Positions 8,060 to 19,707 of a stretch of DNA of 43,300 bases are shown piece after piece (the first letter of the stretch is position 1; every line of letters starts with the position of its first letter). The stretch is from NCBI RefSeq assembly GCF_001419745.1, contig NZ_LIRJ01000283.1, forward strand, positions 1 through 43,300, in the 5' to 3' direction. The notes beneath the pieces were generated by a model, which did no database searches, had not been told where the DNA came from, and was given only the letters and a program-made list of their open reading frames with translations. This DNA is from Streptomyces silaceus. Lineage in GTDB: Bacteria; Actinomycetota; Actinomycetes; Streptomycetales; Streptomycetaceae. A program made the translations under genes and the position numbers.

Positions 8060-8734
8060 ATGCGCTGGCTCCTCACGTCGATCGCCGCCCTGTCCCTGGC
8101 CGCTCCGCCGTCGTACGCGATGGCGGCCCCCGGCCCCGACGAACCACCGTGCCGTGCGGGCACCGCCGCCTACCAGCGCGAGCTGGAGCGCGAGCTGCGC
8201 CTGCCGGTCGACGGCCGTCAGTCTGCCGCCGACTGCGTCGCCATCCGGCGCCTCCAGCAGCGTCTCGGCATCCGCCCCGCGGACGGCAGCGCGTCCCTGC
8301 GCACCTACCGCCTGGTCGTCGCGGACCACGTCCGCCGCGATCCGGCCGCCCGGCGCGGCTGTCCGGTGAAGTCCTTCCGTGTCACGTGCGTGGACCTGAA
8401 CCGGCAGATCCTGTGGGTGCAGACGGGCCGCAGGCTGGTGTTCGACCCGGTCCCGATCCGCAGCGGCCGCGACGGTCTGGAGACCCGGCGCGGCTGGCAG
8501 CGGATCTACTGGAAGAACCGCGACCACTTCTCCACGATCTACCACGTGCCCATGCCGTACGCGCAGTTCTTCAACGGCGGACAGGCGCTGCACGGCACGC
8601 GTGCCGACCTGTTCTCCTCGGGGTCGGCCGGATGCGTCAACCTCGCGCTCGGGGATGCCAAGCGGCTCTATGCCCTGCTGCAGAAGGGCGACCGCCTCTA
8701 CATCTGGGGAACGAAGCCGGGCACGGGCGGCTGA
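8060..8734 (+). CDS. Secreted L,D-transpeptidase (YkuD domain)
   Basis: A 224-residue protein; ATG 8060 directly precedes a signal peptide (RWLLTSIAALSLAAPPSYA, cleavage near 20-22). Residues about 38-75 look like a peptidoglycan-binding repeat (YQRELERELRLPVDGRQSA...IRRLQQRLGI). Residues about 105-220 are the YkuD domain: LHGT with His178 and SAGCVN with catalytic Cys192. The usual SHGC is SAGC here, a common variation. The enzyme makes 3-3 cross-links in peptidoglycan or anchors proteins to it, outside the membrane. Cysteines 31/59 and 101/110 may form disulphides. The ribosome-binding site is weak (GGGG). Confidence 0.88.
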   Translation: MRWLLTSIAALSLAAPPSYAMAAPGPDEPPCRAGTAAYQRELERELRLPVDGRQSAADCVAIRRLQQRLGIRPADGSASLRTYRLVVADHVRRDPAARRGCPVKSFRVTCVDLNRQILWVQTGRRLVFDPVPIRSGRDGLETRRGWQRIYWKNRDHFSTIYHVPMPYAQFFNGGQALHGTRADLFSSGSAGCVNLALGDAKRLYALLQKGDRLYIWGTKPGTGG

Positions 8735-8770
8735 CGCCGTCCGTGCCCGGTGCGCAGGGGGCAGTGGGTG

Positions 8771-10918
8771 CTACTTGCCCTTCTTGCCCCCGCCGCGCTG
8801 GTTGGTGAGCTTCACCGTCACCGGCTTGTCGGCACTGCCGGCGATGACCCGGTGCGGGCCGCTGACCGTGTTCTTCGGCAGGACGTACCCGTCGGGTACG
8901 GCGGTCTCCTTCAGGTAGTACGAGCCGAGCGCCAGGTCCCGGTAGTCGCACCGGCCCCGGCCGTCGGTGGCGCAGCCCCCGTCGACGAGGGTGTCCCGGT
9001 TCGCGCCGGTGGTCTGCAGACCCGGCCTGGCGTTGCTCTCGCGCCACAGCTGGAAGACGGCGCCCGCCAGCGGCTTGCCCGTCTTCTGGTCCTGCTTGAG
9101 GACCGCCAGCGCGCCCGTGACGCCCGGGTGCTTCTGGATGACGTTCCGTGCCTCGACGGTGACGCCCTTGGAGGCGTTCGCCTTGGTGAGGACCAGCGGT
9201 CCGAAGACCGTCGTCCGGGGCATCTGGTACCCGGGCGGGGCCTGTGTCTCGACCCAGTAGTACGTGCCCACCTCGACGTTCGTGCGGCAGACGCCGTTCG
9301 CGGGCGTCGTGCAGGGCGAGCCCGTCGCGGTGTCGGGGTCGGCCCCGCCCCGCTGCAGGCCGTCGACGCCGTTGGTCTCGCGCCACAGCTGGAAGACGGC
9401 GCCGGCCAGCGGCTTGCCGGTGTCCTTGTCCTTCTTGACCACGGAGACGTCGCCCTTGACGACCACCGGGGCCTTCTTCTTGTTGGTCGCGGTGACCGAC
9501 ACGCCCTTGTCGGCGTTGGCCGCCGTCAGTTCAAGGGGGCCGAAGACGTTCGGCGACGGCAGTTCGTAGCCGTTCGGGGCCTTGGTCTCGCGCCAGTAGT
9601 ACGTGCCGAGCGCCGTGGACTGCGCGCACTCGCCCTGCGCCTCGGTGACGCACGGGCTGCCGACCTGCGTGTCCGGGTCGGCGCCGCCGGTCTGCAGGCC
9701 TGCGGTGCCGTTGGTCTCCCGCCACAGCTCGAACTCGGCGCCCGCGAGCGCCTTGCCGGTGTCCTCGTCCTTCTTGACGACCTTGACCTCGCCCGAGGTG
9801 GGTGCGACGGCGCAGTCGGGCAGGTCACCCAGGAAGGGGTAGTTGTGGAACTCCTGGCCACCGCCGCCCGACGCCGAGCTGGTGTGGGTGAGCGAACCGG
9901 TGGTGAAGAACCGGCCGTTCATGCCGGGCACGCTGACGGTGGTCATCGAGCCCTGGTCGCCGACCAGGACGCTGCCCTGGAACTGGCCGGTGCCCTTGAT
10001 CTCCACGGACGTGGCGTCGGGGAAGTTCCACAGCAGCCGGCTGCGCAGCTTGTTGAGCGGGCTGCTGTCGTCGATGGTGCCGGCATAGGTGTTGATGGTG
10101 CGGTTCGTGCCGAGGATGTTGACCAGCACGGTGGCGTCGTCGGGGATGCCCTCGAAGCGGATGCCCTCCTGGCCGCCGCTGCCGCCCATCAGGTCGAAGT
10201 CCACGTTGAAGACCTGGAGCTTGGAGGTGTTGTCGCCGCTGAACAGCGTCTCGCCGCCCGCGTGCGTGGCCGTGCCGGTGGGCGTGCGCGTGCTGGAGCC
10301 GCCCGTCGGGTGGGCGTAGCACTGGCTGGCTTCCGTCAGCTGGTCGCGCAGCGGGATGTAGGGCGTGGCGGCGTCGGGGTCCTTCGTCTTGGTGCCGACG
10401 ATGGTGCCGGTGGCGTCCCCGGCGTGCCGCACCACACCGTCGTCAGCGAGGAGGCGCTCGCCGGTGGCGACCGTGACGTCGCCGCCCGTGGTGAGCCAGT
10501 CCGCGCCCACGGGCGGCGCCACGCGGGAGCCGACACCGGCTTCGCCGACGTTGTAGATCCCGCTGACGCCGTCCGCCTTGTCCTGGTCGAAGTCGCCGAG
10601 GACCACGACGCGGCCCTCGGCCTCCGCGGCCCGCTCACGGACGAGGAAGTCGCTGCCGACGTAGATGTTGATCGCGTTGTCGCGGTACTGGATCGACCCG
10701 TTGTTGATGGGCGGGTAGTCGCCGCTCGGGCAGGTTCCCGGCACGCACGGGCCGAGGCCGCCCGGCAGGGGCTTCGCGGCGGCGGGCGCGGCGGGTGCCG
10801 AGCCCTGGAAGGTGTGCGCGCTCGCGGGGGCGGCACTGAGCCCGGTCCCGGCCACGATGCCGAGGAGACAGAGATACCTCATTCCGGAATGGACGAGGGA
10901 GGGGAGGGTCACGTGCAC
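8771..10918 (-). CDS. Large secreted adhesin: choice-of-anchor A domain plus three SpaA-type repeats
   Basis: A 715-residue protein from GTG 10918 with GAGGAG 5 nt upstream. Residues 1-34 are a signal peptide with a 12-residue N-terminal extension (second Met at 13). Residues about 75-370 are a choice-of-anchor A domain ([35 protein letters not shown]). Three SpaA/Cna-B-like domains follow at about 377-490, 495-605 and 608-708, each with K-D-x-x-T-G-K-x-L-A-G-A-x-F-x-L-W-R, an E-T-x-x-P-x-G-Y strand (isopeptide Glu) and a closing Asn. Such domains form Lys-Asn isopeptide bonds in surface pili and adhesins. The C-terminus is GGGKKGK with no LPxTG and no membrane anchor, so it may be released or held by charge. 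Confidence 0.86.
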   Translation of the reverse strand: MHVTLPSLVHSGMRYLCLLGIVAGTGLSAAPASAHTFQGSAPAAPAAAKPLPGGLGPCVPGTCPSGDYPPINNGSIQYRDNAINIYVGSDFLVRERAAEAEGRVVVLGDFDQDKADGVSGIYNVGEAGVGSRVAPPVGADWLTTGGDVTVATGERLLADDGVVRHAGDATGTIVGTKTKDPDAATPYIPLRDQLTEASQCYAHPTGGSSTRTPTGTATHAGGETLFSGDNTSKLQVFNVDFDLMGGSGGQEGIRFEGIPDDATVLVNILGTNRTINTYAGTIDDSSPLNKLRSRLLWNFPDATSVEIKGTGQFQGSVLVGDQGSMTTVSVPGMNGRFFTTGSLTHTSSASGGGGQEFHNYPFLGDLPDCAVAPTSGEVKVVKKDEDTGKALAGAEFELWRETNGTAGLQTGGADPDTQVGSPCVTEAQGECAQSTALGTYYWRETKAPNGYELPSPNVFGPLELTAANADKGVSVTATNKKKAPVVVKGDVSVVKKDKDTGKPLAGAVFQLWRETNGVDGLQRGGADPDTATGSPCTTPANGVCRTNVEVGTYYWVETQAPPGYQMPRTTVFGPLVLTKANASKGVTVEARNVIQKHPGVTGALAVLKQDQKTGKPLAGAVFQLWRESNARPGLQTTGANRDTLVDGGCATDGRGRCDYRDLALGSYYLKETAVPDGYVLPKNTVSGPHRVIAGSADKPVTVKLTNQRGGGKKGK

Positions 10919-11442
10919 ATCGGCTCCTCACATGGTCAAAGAGACGTGGAGGAGGCTCGCACGAATGGCGCCGGTGGCCTTTCAACCGAACGGCGCTTCA
11001 TAAGAAGAGCACTGCAAAGGATGAGTGTTGGGCCATCTGGGAAGGCCCTTCCGGATGTGTGCGCTTGGCAAGGTGAAATCCGCTTGTGATCTTCGAATCA
11101 TCGGTCAGTTGATGTCGCTGTCTGTCAAGCGAAGGATTGTGGGGGAGCTCACAAGGTAACGAGAGGGTGTGCGGTCAGGCATCTCTACGTCCGGGTTCGT
11201 CATGAAGTATTCCCTTGGTTGTTGCCGCCGCATGAACAATCCCCGGCTCCGGGAAAGGCTCCCGAAACGTATCGAACACGTTCGCCGGGAACGGCGATCA
11301 CGCATGTGGCAGGGCCGCTTTCGACGGTGTTGTAATTCTCCGCAACCCGGCGCGGACCACCCTTTCCGCCCAGCCGGAACGATTTCCGAGGCCCGCCTCC
11401 GCGACCCGGCGCGGGCATGAGCACCAGGAGCACGGCAGCGCC
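10919..11442. other. 524-bp intergenic region, less GC-rich than its surroundings
   Basis: Lies between the adhesin gene (minus) and the ABC permease (plus). It holds a possible 32-codon minus-strand ORF (11105-11203) and a small hairpin, GGGCC-N9-GGCCC, at 11030-11048 downstream of that ORF. TGTTGTAATTC at about 11328-11338 may be part of a -10 region for the permease operon. No tRNA or known riboswitch was recognised. Confidence 0.5.
11105..11203 (-). CDS. Possible small ORF, 32 residues, unknown
   Basis: ATG 11203 has AAGGGA 9 nt upstream and reads 32 codons to TGA at 11105-11107. The peptide begins MTNPDVEMPDRTPSRYLV and ends RLTDSDIN: acidic and polar at both ends, rich in Ser/Thr/Pro in the middle, with no cysteine and no signal peptide. 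A hairpin downstream (11030-11048) could end the transcript. It resembles no family I can name. It could be a peptide-precursor-like gene, a leader peptide, or chance. The start upstream at 11305 is unlikely, as the ribosome-binding site sits at 11203. Confidence 0.3.
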   Translation of the reverse strand: MTNPDVEMPDRTPSRYLVSSPTILRLTDSDIN

Positions 11443-12399
11443 ATGGCCGACGTACAGACGCAGGAACCGCGTGGCCCGTTCGCGGTGGCCCTCAGGGCGT
11501 TCCGCAGGGACCGGCTCGGCCTCGCCTCGCTCGGTGTCGTGCTCCTCTTCGCCGTGCTCGCGCTCGCCGCGCCGCTGATCGCCGTCCTCTACGGCAAGAA
11601 CCCCACCGAGCACTACGGCCAGAACGAACCGGGCCTGCTCAGCGCGGAGGGGCTGCCGGTGCTGCCCAACGGCGGGATGTCCGGCGAGTTCTGGTTCGGC
11701 CTCGAGCCCGGCCTCGGGCGCGACGTGCTGACCCAGCTCCTCTACGGGATACGCACCTCGCTGCTCGTCGCCGTCGCGGCGATCGTCCTCATCGCCGTCG
11801 TCGGCGTCGTCCTCGGGGTGACCGTCGGCTATCTGAGCGGGCTCGCCGACCGGGCCTTCACCTTCGTCTGCAACGTCCTGCTCGCCTTCCCCACGCTGCT
11901 GCTGCTCCTCGCGCTGAGCCCCGTCATCCAGACGCGGTTCGTGTCGCCGGGCGAGAACGAGCCCGCGTGGATGCAGTTCACCGTGCTCGTCCTCGTCTTC
12001 GCCGCCTTCGGCTGGGTGCCGCTCGCCATGATGCTGCGCACCACCGTCCGGTCCCTGCGGGAGCGGGAGTTCGTGGACGCCGCGCGGGCCGTGGGCGCGA
12101 GCCGCCGCCACATCGTGCTGCGCGAGCTGCTGCCGAACGTCTGGGCGCCCGTCCTGGTGCACATCACCATCGCCCTGCCGGGCATCGTCACCGCCGAGGC
12201 CGCGCTCTCCTTCCTCGGCGTGGGCATCAGCGAGCCGATCCCCGACTGGGGGCGCATGATCGCCCGCGGGGCCGAGGTCTTCTACGACGACCCGACGTAC
12301 ATGTTCTTCCCCGGCGTCACGATCCTCGTCTTCGTCGTCGCCTTCAACCTGCTCGGCGACTGTGTGCGCGACGCGCTCGACCCGCGCACGCACCGCTGA
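11443..12399 (+). CDS. ABC transporter permease, dipeptide/oligopeptide type (DppC/OppC-like)
   Basis: A 318-residue inner-membrane protein. The N-terminal cytoplasmic stretch (FAVALRAFRRDRLGLASLG) and first helix are typical of DppC/OppC; about five more helices follow from residue 100. The EAA loop that contacts the ATPase is EFVDAARAVGASRRHIVLRE near residue 207. A long extracytoplasmic loop lies between helices 1 and 2 (about 50-98). It is the first gene of a four-gene importer operon in the unusual order permease C, binding protein, permease B, ATPase. The substrate is probably peptides; family members also carry other small molecules. Confidence 0.9.
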   Translation: MADVQTQEPRGPFAVALRAFRRDRLGLASLGVVLLFAVLALAAPLIAVLYGKNPTEHYGQNEPGLLSAEGLPVLPNGGMSGEFWFGLEPGLGRDVLTQLLYGIRTSLLVAVAAIVLIAVVGVVLGVTVGYLSGLADRAFTFVCNVLLAFPTLLLLLALSPVIQTRFVSPGENEPAWMQFTVLVLVFAAFGWVPLAMMLRTTVRSLREREFVDAARAVGASRRHIVLRELLPNVWAPVLVHITIALPGIVTAEAALSFLGVGISEPIPDWGRMIARGAEVFYDDPTYMFFPGVTILVFVVAFNLLGDCVRDALDPRTHR

Positions 12400-12460
12400 G
12401 TCGCTGTTCCCCTCGCCTCACCCCGCACATCAACTCACCAGCCTCCCAAGGGAGTTCGCC

Positions 12461-14236
12461 ATGCCCAGAATCAGCCCGCGCACCCTGGCCGTGCCGGCCG
12501 CCGCCGTCTCCGCCCTGCTCGTGCTCTCCTCGTGCTCGTCGGGCGCCGGCGCGCAGGGCGACGACGCGCCCTCGGTGAGCGACGAGCCGAACCTCACCGC
12601 GGGCATCGGCACCGCCGAGGACAGCGCGGGCCCGGCACCCGAGGTCAGGGGGGCACGGCGCGGTGGCACCATCCACGTCGCCAACCTCCGGGACGCCTCC
12701 CACCTCGACCCGCAGAAGATCTACGCGGGCGAGGCCTACAACACCTCGCTGCTGTGGGGCCGCCAGCTGACCCAGTACCAGGTCGTCGACGGCAAGGCGA
12801 AGCTGGTCGGCGACCTCGCCACCGACACCGGCAGGCCCTCCGACGGCAGCCGCACCTGGACGTACACCCTCAAGGACGGCATCGCCTGGGAGGACGGCAA
12901 GCCGATCACCTCGAAGCACGTCAAGTACGGCATCGAGCGCACCTTCGCGCCCGGCTTCGAGCTCGGCCCGCCCTACTGGCCGCAGTGGCTCACCGGGAAG
13001 CAGGACCTCGCGCAGGCCCGCAAGGTCTACGGCGGGCCGAAGAAGGACGGCGACTTCAAGGGCATCGAGACGCCGGACGACAAGACCATCGTCCTCCACT
13101 TCAAGAAGCCGCAGTCCGACGTGCCGTTCATGGCCGCGCAGTCGTCCTCGTCGCCGGTGCGCCCCGACAAGGACACCGGCACGAAGTACGACCTCAAGCC
13201 GTTCGCCACCGGTCCCTACCGCATCGTCGAGCACCAGCAGAACCAGAGCATGACCCTGGAGCGCAACCCGCACTGGAAGGCGGAGACCGACCCGATCCGC
13301 CACCAGTACGCCGACAGGTTCGCGTTCACCTTCGAGAAGAAGGAGCTCAACACCGCCCAGGAGATCCTCAACGGGCGCGGCGACGGCGCGAACACCGTCA
13401 CCACCAAGAACGAGCTGCCCCCCGAGCTGTACGGCGAGGCCAACCGCGACCCGAAGAAGAAGCGGCTCGTCGTCGACGGCCGGCGCGGCGCGTTCACGTA
13501 CCACCTGGTGATCAGGAACGACCGCGTCGCCGACCCGGAGGTCCGCAAGGCGATCCACTACCTCTTCCCGCGGCAGCAGGCGCGCCAGGCGCTCGGCGGC
13601 CCGCGCGTCGGCGACATCGCCTCGACGTACTCCTCGCCCGCGATCGTCGGATACGAGAAGTACGACGCCTATCCGGTCGCCCCGACCGGCGACATCAAGA
13701 AGGCCGAGGAACACCTCGCCAAGGCCGAGAAGCCCGTCAAGAGCCTCAGCTACGCCTACGAGTCGACCGCCGCGAACGACCGCGTCGCCCAGGTCCTCGT
13801 GGAGGCCTTCGCCAAGGCCGGGATCACCCTGGTGACCAAGCCGATGCCGCTGCCCGCGTACACCAACGAGGTCGCACGCAACGCCGACCCGAAGTACGAC
13901 CTGTGGATGTCCGGCAGCTCGGTCGACTGGCCGACCCCCGCCACCGGCGTGCCCTACCGCTTCGACAGCCGCCGGGACAGCCTCGACAACGACCCGCGCT
14001 ACAAGAACCCGGCCGTCGACAGGGAGCTCGACCGGATCGCGAGGATCGGCGACGCCACCGAGAAGGCCAAGGCCCTCGTCGCGCTGGAGAAGGACACGAT
14101 CATGAAGGACGTGCCGCTCGTGCCGTTCCTGCACCAGCGCGTCCAGCAGGCGCGCGGCGAGAACGTCGGCGGCGCGTTCATCCACCCCATCTACGGCACC
14201 ATCAGCCCCGCCTGGCTGTACCTGAAGAAGTCCTGA
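12461..14236 (+). CDS. ABC transporter substrate-binding lipoprotein (SBP family 5)
   Basis: A 591-residue protein from ATG 12461 with AAGGGAG 6 nt upstream. A lipoprotein signal ends in the lipobox L-S-S-C (Cys25), so the protein is tethered to the outer face of the membrane. After a low-complexity linker the family-5 signature is clear: [17 protein letters not shown] near 68, [23 protein letters not shown] by position near 135-157, and [19 protein letters not shown] near 250. It captures peptides or similar ligands for the two permeases. It lies 61 nt after the first permease and 3 nt before the second. Confidence 0.92.
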   Translation: MPRISPRTLAVPAAAVSALLVLSSCSSGAGAQGDDAPSVSDEPNLTAGIGTAEDSAGPAPEVRGARRGGTIHVANLRDASHLDPQKIYAGEAYNTSLLWGRQLTQYQVVDGKAKLVGDLATDTGRPSDGSRTWTYTLKDGIAWEDGKPITSKHVKYGIERTFAPGFELGPPYWPQWLTGKQDLAQARKVYGGPKKDGDFKGIETPDDKTIVLHFKKPQSDVPFMAAQSSSSPVRPDKDTGTKYDLKPFATGPYRIVEHQQNQSMTLERNPHWKAETDPIRHQYADRFAFTFEKKELNTAQEILNGRGDGANTVTTKNELPPELYGEANRDPKKKRLVVDGRRGAFTYHLVIRNDRVADPEVRKAIHYLFPRQQARQALGGPRVGDIASTYSSPAIVGYEKYDAYPVAPTGDIKKAEEHLAKAEKPVKSLSYAYESTAANDRVAQVLVEAFAKAGITLVTKPMPLPAYTNEVARNADPKYDLWMSGSSVDWPTPATGVPYRFDSRRDSLDNDPRYKNPAVDRELDRIARIGDATEKAKALVALEKDTIMKDVPLVPFLHQRVQQARGENVGGAFIHPIYGTISPAWLYLKKS

Positions 14237-14239
14237 CCC

Positions 14240-15228
14240 ATGCTCACCTATCTGACGCGGCGCGGCGTGCAGGCGGTGGTGGTGCTGTTCGCCATCTCCG
14301 CCACCGCCTTCGCCCTCTTCTACGCGGCACCGTCCGACCCCGCGGCCATCGCCTGCGGCCCCAAGTGCGACGCCACGCAGATCGCGGCCGTCCGCCACAG
14401 CATGGGCCTGGACCAGCCGGTCCTCGCGCAGTACGCCGACTATCTGCGCGGCCTGGTCGCCGGCCGCACCATCCGCGACGTCGACGGCAGCGCCATCGCC
14501 TGCGACGCGCCCTGCCTCGGCTACTCCTACGCCCTGCACGAGCCGGTGCTCTCCGCGATCACCGGCCGCTTCCCGGTCACGCTGTCCCTGGCCGGTGGCG
14601 CGCTCGCGGTCATCGTCGTGGCGGGCATCGGTGCGGGCTTCGTCTCCGCGCTGCGCCGCGGCAGCCTCGGCGACCGGCTCCTGTCCGGCTTCACGCTGAT
14701 CGGCGCCAGCGTGCAGATCTACTTCCTCGGCTACGCGCTGCAGTACCTCCTCGTCTACTCCACGGGCTGGCTGCCGCTGCCCGGCTACACGCCGCCGGGG
14801 GAGGACCTCGCCGCCTGGGCGGCGGGGCTGCTGCTGCCCTGCCTGGTCCTCGGCTTCGTGAACGCCGCCGTGTTCGCCCGGCTCTCGCGCGCCCAGCTCC
14901 TGGAGGTGATGCACGAGGGGTACGTGCGCACCGCGCGCGGCAAGGGCCTCGGCGTCCTGCGCACCCACCTCACGTACACGGCGCGCGGGGCCGCGGCACC
15001 GATCGTGCAGCTTCTCGGCCTGGAGGTCGGGGCGCTTCTCGGGGGCGCGTTCATCACCGAGACGGTCTTCGGGCTCTCCGGCGTCGGCAAGCTCGCCGTC
15101 GATGCCGTCACCCAGAACGACCTGCCGACCGTCGTCGGCACCGTACTGATCGCCGCGTTCTTCGTGGTGGTGTTCGTGGCCGTCGCCGATCTGGTCGTGG
15201 CCTGGCTCGATCCGAGGGTGAGGCCGGC

Positions 15229-15232
<4 letters not shown>
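14240..15232 (+). CDS. ABC transporter permease, dipeptide/oligopeptide type (DppB/OppB-like)
   Basis: A 330-residue inner-membrane protein starting [20 protein letters not shown], typical of DppB. After the first helix a large external loop carries paired cysteines (IACGPKC and IACDAPC), which may form disulphides. Five further helices follow, and the EAA-type loop is [17 protein letters not shown] near residue 232. It partners the DppC-like permease. It begins 3 nt after the binding-protein stop, and its TGA overlaps the ATG of the ATPase gene (ATGA). Confidence 0.9.
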
Positions 15233-16911
<1,679 letters not shown>

Positions 16912-16963
16912 CGGACACGGCGGGCGGCGGACGGCCTGGGGGCCTTCCGGGACACCGCGCGCT

Positions 16964-17001
16964 CCACGAGGATGACCCCTTCCTGTGGGGCGTCCTCGTG
17001 G
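16964..17001. terminator. Strong hairpin between the ABC operon and the GH16 gene
   Basis: CCACGAGGA (16964-16972) pairs with TCCTCGTGG (16993-17001), and CCCC (16976-16979) with GGGG (16987-16990), with a TGA/CG internal loop and a 7-nt loop. There is no T-tract, as is usual for high-GC terminators. It lies 52 nt after the ATPase stop and only 15 nt before the GH16 ATG, so it may instead be a 5'-UTR structure of that gene. Confidence 0.55.
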
Positions 17002-17016
17002 AACGGAGACAGCGCG

Positions 17017-17925
17017 ATGGGATCACATGCGGCGACGGGACGGCGCAGACGGCCGGTCGTGTTCGGGGCCCTCGGGGCGGCACTGCTCGCCGCCCTGCTG
17101 AGCATCCCGAGCGCGGGCGGAGCCCCGGTGTCGGCGGACGCCTGCCGGGACGCGGGCGCCGAGCTGCCGCGCGGCGACTGCGGGCCGTTCTGGCAGGTCC
17201 TCGCCGAGGACTTCACCGGCGACCGGGTGCCGCTCGGCGCGTTCAGCGACTGCGAGCACCACGTGGACACCTCCGCCGCGTACTGCGCGGGCCTCGACGG
17301 CGCCTACCGCGACAACTGGTGGGCCTACCCCACCGGTTGGCGCGACACCGCGAACGACCGCGCACGCGACGTCGCCGGCGTCTACCACCCCGAGGACACC
17401 GTGAGCGTGCGCCCTGCGGAGAACGGCGACGGCCGGATGCGCATCCGCATGTGGCGGCCCGCCGACGGAGGACCCGTGCACGCGTCGGCGGTCGTACCGC
17501 GTGCCGTCATGCAGATGAAGTACGGCAAGTACAGCGCCCGCATCAAGGTGACCAAGCAGGCCCCGGGCTACAAGTCGGCGTGGCTGCACTACGGCGGCGG
17601 CTGCGAGATGGACCACCCCGAGGGCGAGTGGACCGGCACCCTGAACGCCTTCCACCACCCCTGCGGCGGCGGCGAACAGGGTTCGTACGAAGGCGCCGAC
17701 GACTGGACCGAGTGGCACACCGTGTCCACCGAGTGGACCCCCGGCCATGTGCGCTTCTTCGTCGACGGACGGGAGACGGGCCACGACACGCGGGGCGTGC
17801 CGGACCGGCCGCTGTCCTGGGTCCTGCAGAACGAGAGCGCCCTGGAGGGGCCGGGCGCGGCGCCCGGCAGCAGCGCCCAGCTGGAGATCACGTGGGTCGC
17901 CGCGTACGCGTACGGCTGGAAGTGA
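17017..17925 (+). CDS. Secreted glycoside hydrolase family 16-like protein
   Basis: A 302-residue protein. ATG 17017 is chosen because GGAG lies 8 nt upstream and the product then starts with a signal peptide (GRRRRPVVFGALGAALLAALLSIP, cleavage near 35-40). The GH16 E-x-D-x-x-E signature is EMDHPE (Glu197, Asp199, Glu202; nucleophile, helper and acid/base in the family). Flanking features fit: KYSARIKV before it, FHHP after it, and WTPGHVRFFVDG for the later strand. GH16 enzymes cut beta-1,3/1,4-glucans or galactans. HYGGGCEMDHPEGEW is not a standard lichenase or laminarinase version, so the glycan is unknown. Confidence 0.8.
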   Translation: MGSHAATGRRRRPVVFGALGAALLAALLSIPSAGGAPVSADACRDAGAELPRGDCGPFWQVLAEDFTGDRVPLGAFSDCEHHVDTSAAYCAGLDGAYRDNWWAYPTGWRDTANDRARDVAGVYHPEDTVSVRPAENGDGRMRIRMWRPADGGPVHASAVVPRAVMQMKYGKYSARIKVTKQAPGYKSAWLHYGGGCEMDHPEGEWTGTLNAFHHPCGGGEQGSYEGADDWTEWHTVSTEWTPGHVRFFVDGRETGHDTRGVPDRPLSWVLQNESALEGPGAAPGSSAQLEITWVAAYAYGWK

Positions 17926-18132
17926 CGCCCGGCACGCACCCTCGGCGAGGCGCCCGCCACCTCGGCCACAAGTGGAGCACGACACCTGCGAGTTCGCGCT
18001 CCCGCGCCGATTCGTGAACCCCGTACAACCCTCGCGCCCCATCCCGTGTCGAACAGGGCGCCGGACAAGGAACGGGCCCTTTCCGGACACCCCCCGCGCT
18101 GCCCGGCCACCTTTCCTTCACAGGAGCCGCTC
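17926..18132. other. 207-bp intergenic region upstream of the FG-GAP gene
   Basis: Holds AGGAG (18122-18126), the ribosome-binding site of the next gene. I see no convincing promoter, hairpin or RNA gene; a promoter for the FG-GAP gene probably lies here. Confidence 0.3.
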
Positions 18133-19611
18133 GTGCGCAAGAACCGTTCGGCCGCCCTCGCCGCGGCATCGTTCCTCCTGCTGACCGGGGCCGGTATCGC
18201 CGCCGCCCCCTCCGCCTACGCCGGCACCCCTGGGGGGACCCATGCCGACGACCGCAACAGCGACTTCAACGGCGACGGATACGAAGACGTCCTGGTCGGC
18301 GCCCCCGGCGCGACGGTCAGCGGCAAGAAGGGCGCGGGACTCGTCACGGTCCAGTACGGGTCCACCAGAGGCATCGGCACCAGCGACGTCGCCAGATTCA
18401 GCCAGTCGACGGCCGGTGTCGCGGGTGCCGCGGAGGCGGGCGACGCCTTCGGCAAGGCCGTCGCCACCGGCGACCTCGACGGCGACGGCTACGACGACGC
18501 GATCATCGGCATCCCGGGCGAGGACCTCGACGCCGGGGCGGACGCCGGTGGCGTCGCCGTCCTCTGGGGCTCGAAGTCGGGACTCACCGGATCCGCCAGC
18601 AGCTGGCTGCAGAGCGAGCAGGCCGCCGCGGGCCAGCAGTTCGGACTCAGCCTCGCCGCGGCGCACTTCACCGCGGACACTCCCGGCGACCTCCTCGCCG
18701 TGCTCGACCGGGACAACGTCGAGCTCTTCGTGTACGACCCCGCTCCGCAGGCCCGCGGCGAGGCGCCGCTGCGACGTCAGGCCACCGAGCGGCTCGGCAG
18801 GTCGGCCGACGCCAGCCAGATCGTGTCCAAGTCGCTGACCACCGGCGACTACGACGACAACGGCTACGCCGACCTCGTCGCCTCAGGCGTGACGGAGGGG
18901 GACGAGCCCGGTCACGGCTGGTCCGTGCAGTTCGCGGGCGGCGCCGACGGCCTCACGTACAAGAACGACCTGCGCGGCGGCCCCGCGGCGGCCTCCGGGG
19001 ACATCAACCACGACGGCTACGACGACCTGGTGACCGGCGAGCCGAACTCGCCCGACGACGGCGGCGAGACGATGACCGGCGGCCTGGTCGGCGTGCGCTA
19101 CGGCACCCCGGACGGCCTCGTCGACGAGGCCAAGTGGTGGACCCAGGACTCCGCCGGCGTGCCCGGCACCGCCGAGCGCGGCGACGGCTGGGGCGCGGAC
19201 CTGTCCGTCGCGGACACCAACGGCGACGGCTACGCGGACGTCGCGATCGGCGCGCCGGGCGAGGACATCGGCACGATCGCCGACGCGGGCGCCGTCTGGG
19301 TGCTGCGCGGCGGGGAGTACGGGCTCACGGCGACCGGCGCGAAGTCCTTCGACCAGGACTCCGCGAACATCCCCGGCGTGCCCGAGAAGGGCGACAAGTG
19401 GGGCGCGCAGGTGCGGCTCACGGACCCCAACCGCGACGGCCGCTTCGGCCTGCTGGCCGCCGCGCCCGGCGAGAACGCCGGTGACGGCGTGGTGTGGGTC
19501 CTGTCCGCGGGCTCCGGCGGCGTGACCGCCTCCGGGTCCTGGACGTACGGCGCCGCCTCGCTGGGCGCGCCCGGCACGGGCGCGGCGTTCGGCGCGGCGA
19601 TCGACGAGTAG
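18133..19611 (+). CDS. Secreted FG-GAP repeat (integrin-alpha-like propeller) protein
   Basis: A 492-residue protein from GTG 18133, with AGGAG 6 nt upstream. Residues 1-32 are a signal peptide (AALAAASFLLLTGAGIAAAPSAYA). The rest is a beta-propeller of FG-GAP repeats, each with a calcium-binding D-x-[DN]-x-D-G-[YR] loop followed by a D-x-x-[IV]-G-x-P-G-type strand: DFNGDGYEDVLVGAPG, DLDGDGYDDAIIGIPG, DYDDNGYADLV, DINHDGYDDLVTGEP, DTNGDGYADVAIGAPG, DPNRDGRFGLLAAAPG. Such proteins are exported and may bind surfaces or glycans; some carry enzyme domains, none is visible here. Monocistronic. Confidence 0.9.
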   Translation: MRKNRSAALAAASFLLLTGAGIAAAPSAYAGTPGGTHADDRNSDFNGDGYEDVLVGAPGATVSGKKGAGLVTVQYGSTRGIGTSDVARFSQSTAGVAGAAEAGDAFGKAVATGDLDGDGYDDAIIGIPGEDLDAGADAGGVAVLWGSKSGLTGSASSWLQSEQAAAGQQFGLSLAAAHFTADTPGDLLAVLDRDNVELFVYDPAPQARGEAPLRRQATERLGRSADASQIVSKSLTTGDYDDNGYADLVASGVTEGDEPGHGWSVQFAGGADGLTYKNDLRGGPAAASGDINHDGYDDLVTGEPNSPDDGGETMTGGLVGVRYGTPDGLVDEAKWWTQDSAGVPGTAERGDGWGADLSVADTNGDGYADVAIGAPGEDIGTIADAGAVWVLRGGEYGLTATGAKSFDQDSANIPGVPEKGDKWGAQVRLTDPNRDGRFGLLAAAPGENAGDGVVWVLSAGSGGVTASGSWTYGAASLGAPGTGAAFGAAIDE

Positions 19612-19707
19612 CCGCAGGCCCTCCACCGCATCCGAACGCGGTCGTGGGCGGGCCGCTCCGTATGATCGCGGCATGTGCTGACGACCGCGTTAGGAGGTTG
19701 AACAGAC

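Noticed and set aside
12532..15228. Upstream extension of the ATPase frame over the binding-protein and permease genes
   Set aside because: The true start is ATG 15229, overlapping the permease stop; the extension is Arg/Pro/Gly-rich shadow sequence in another frame.
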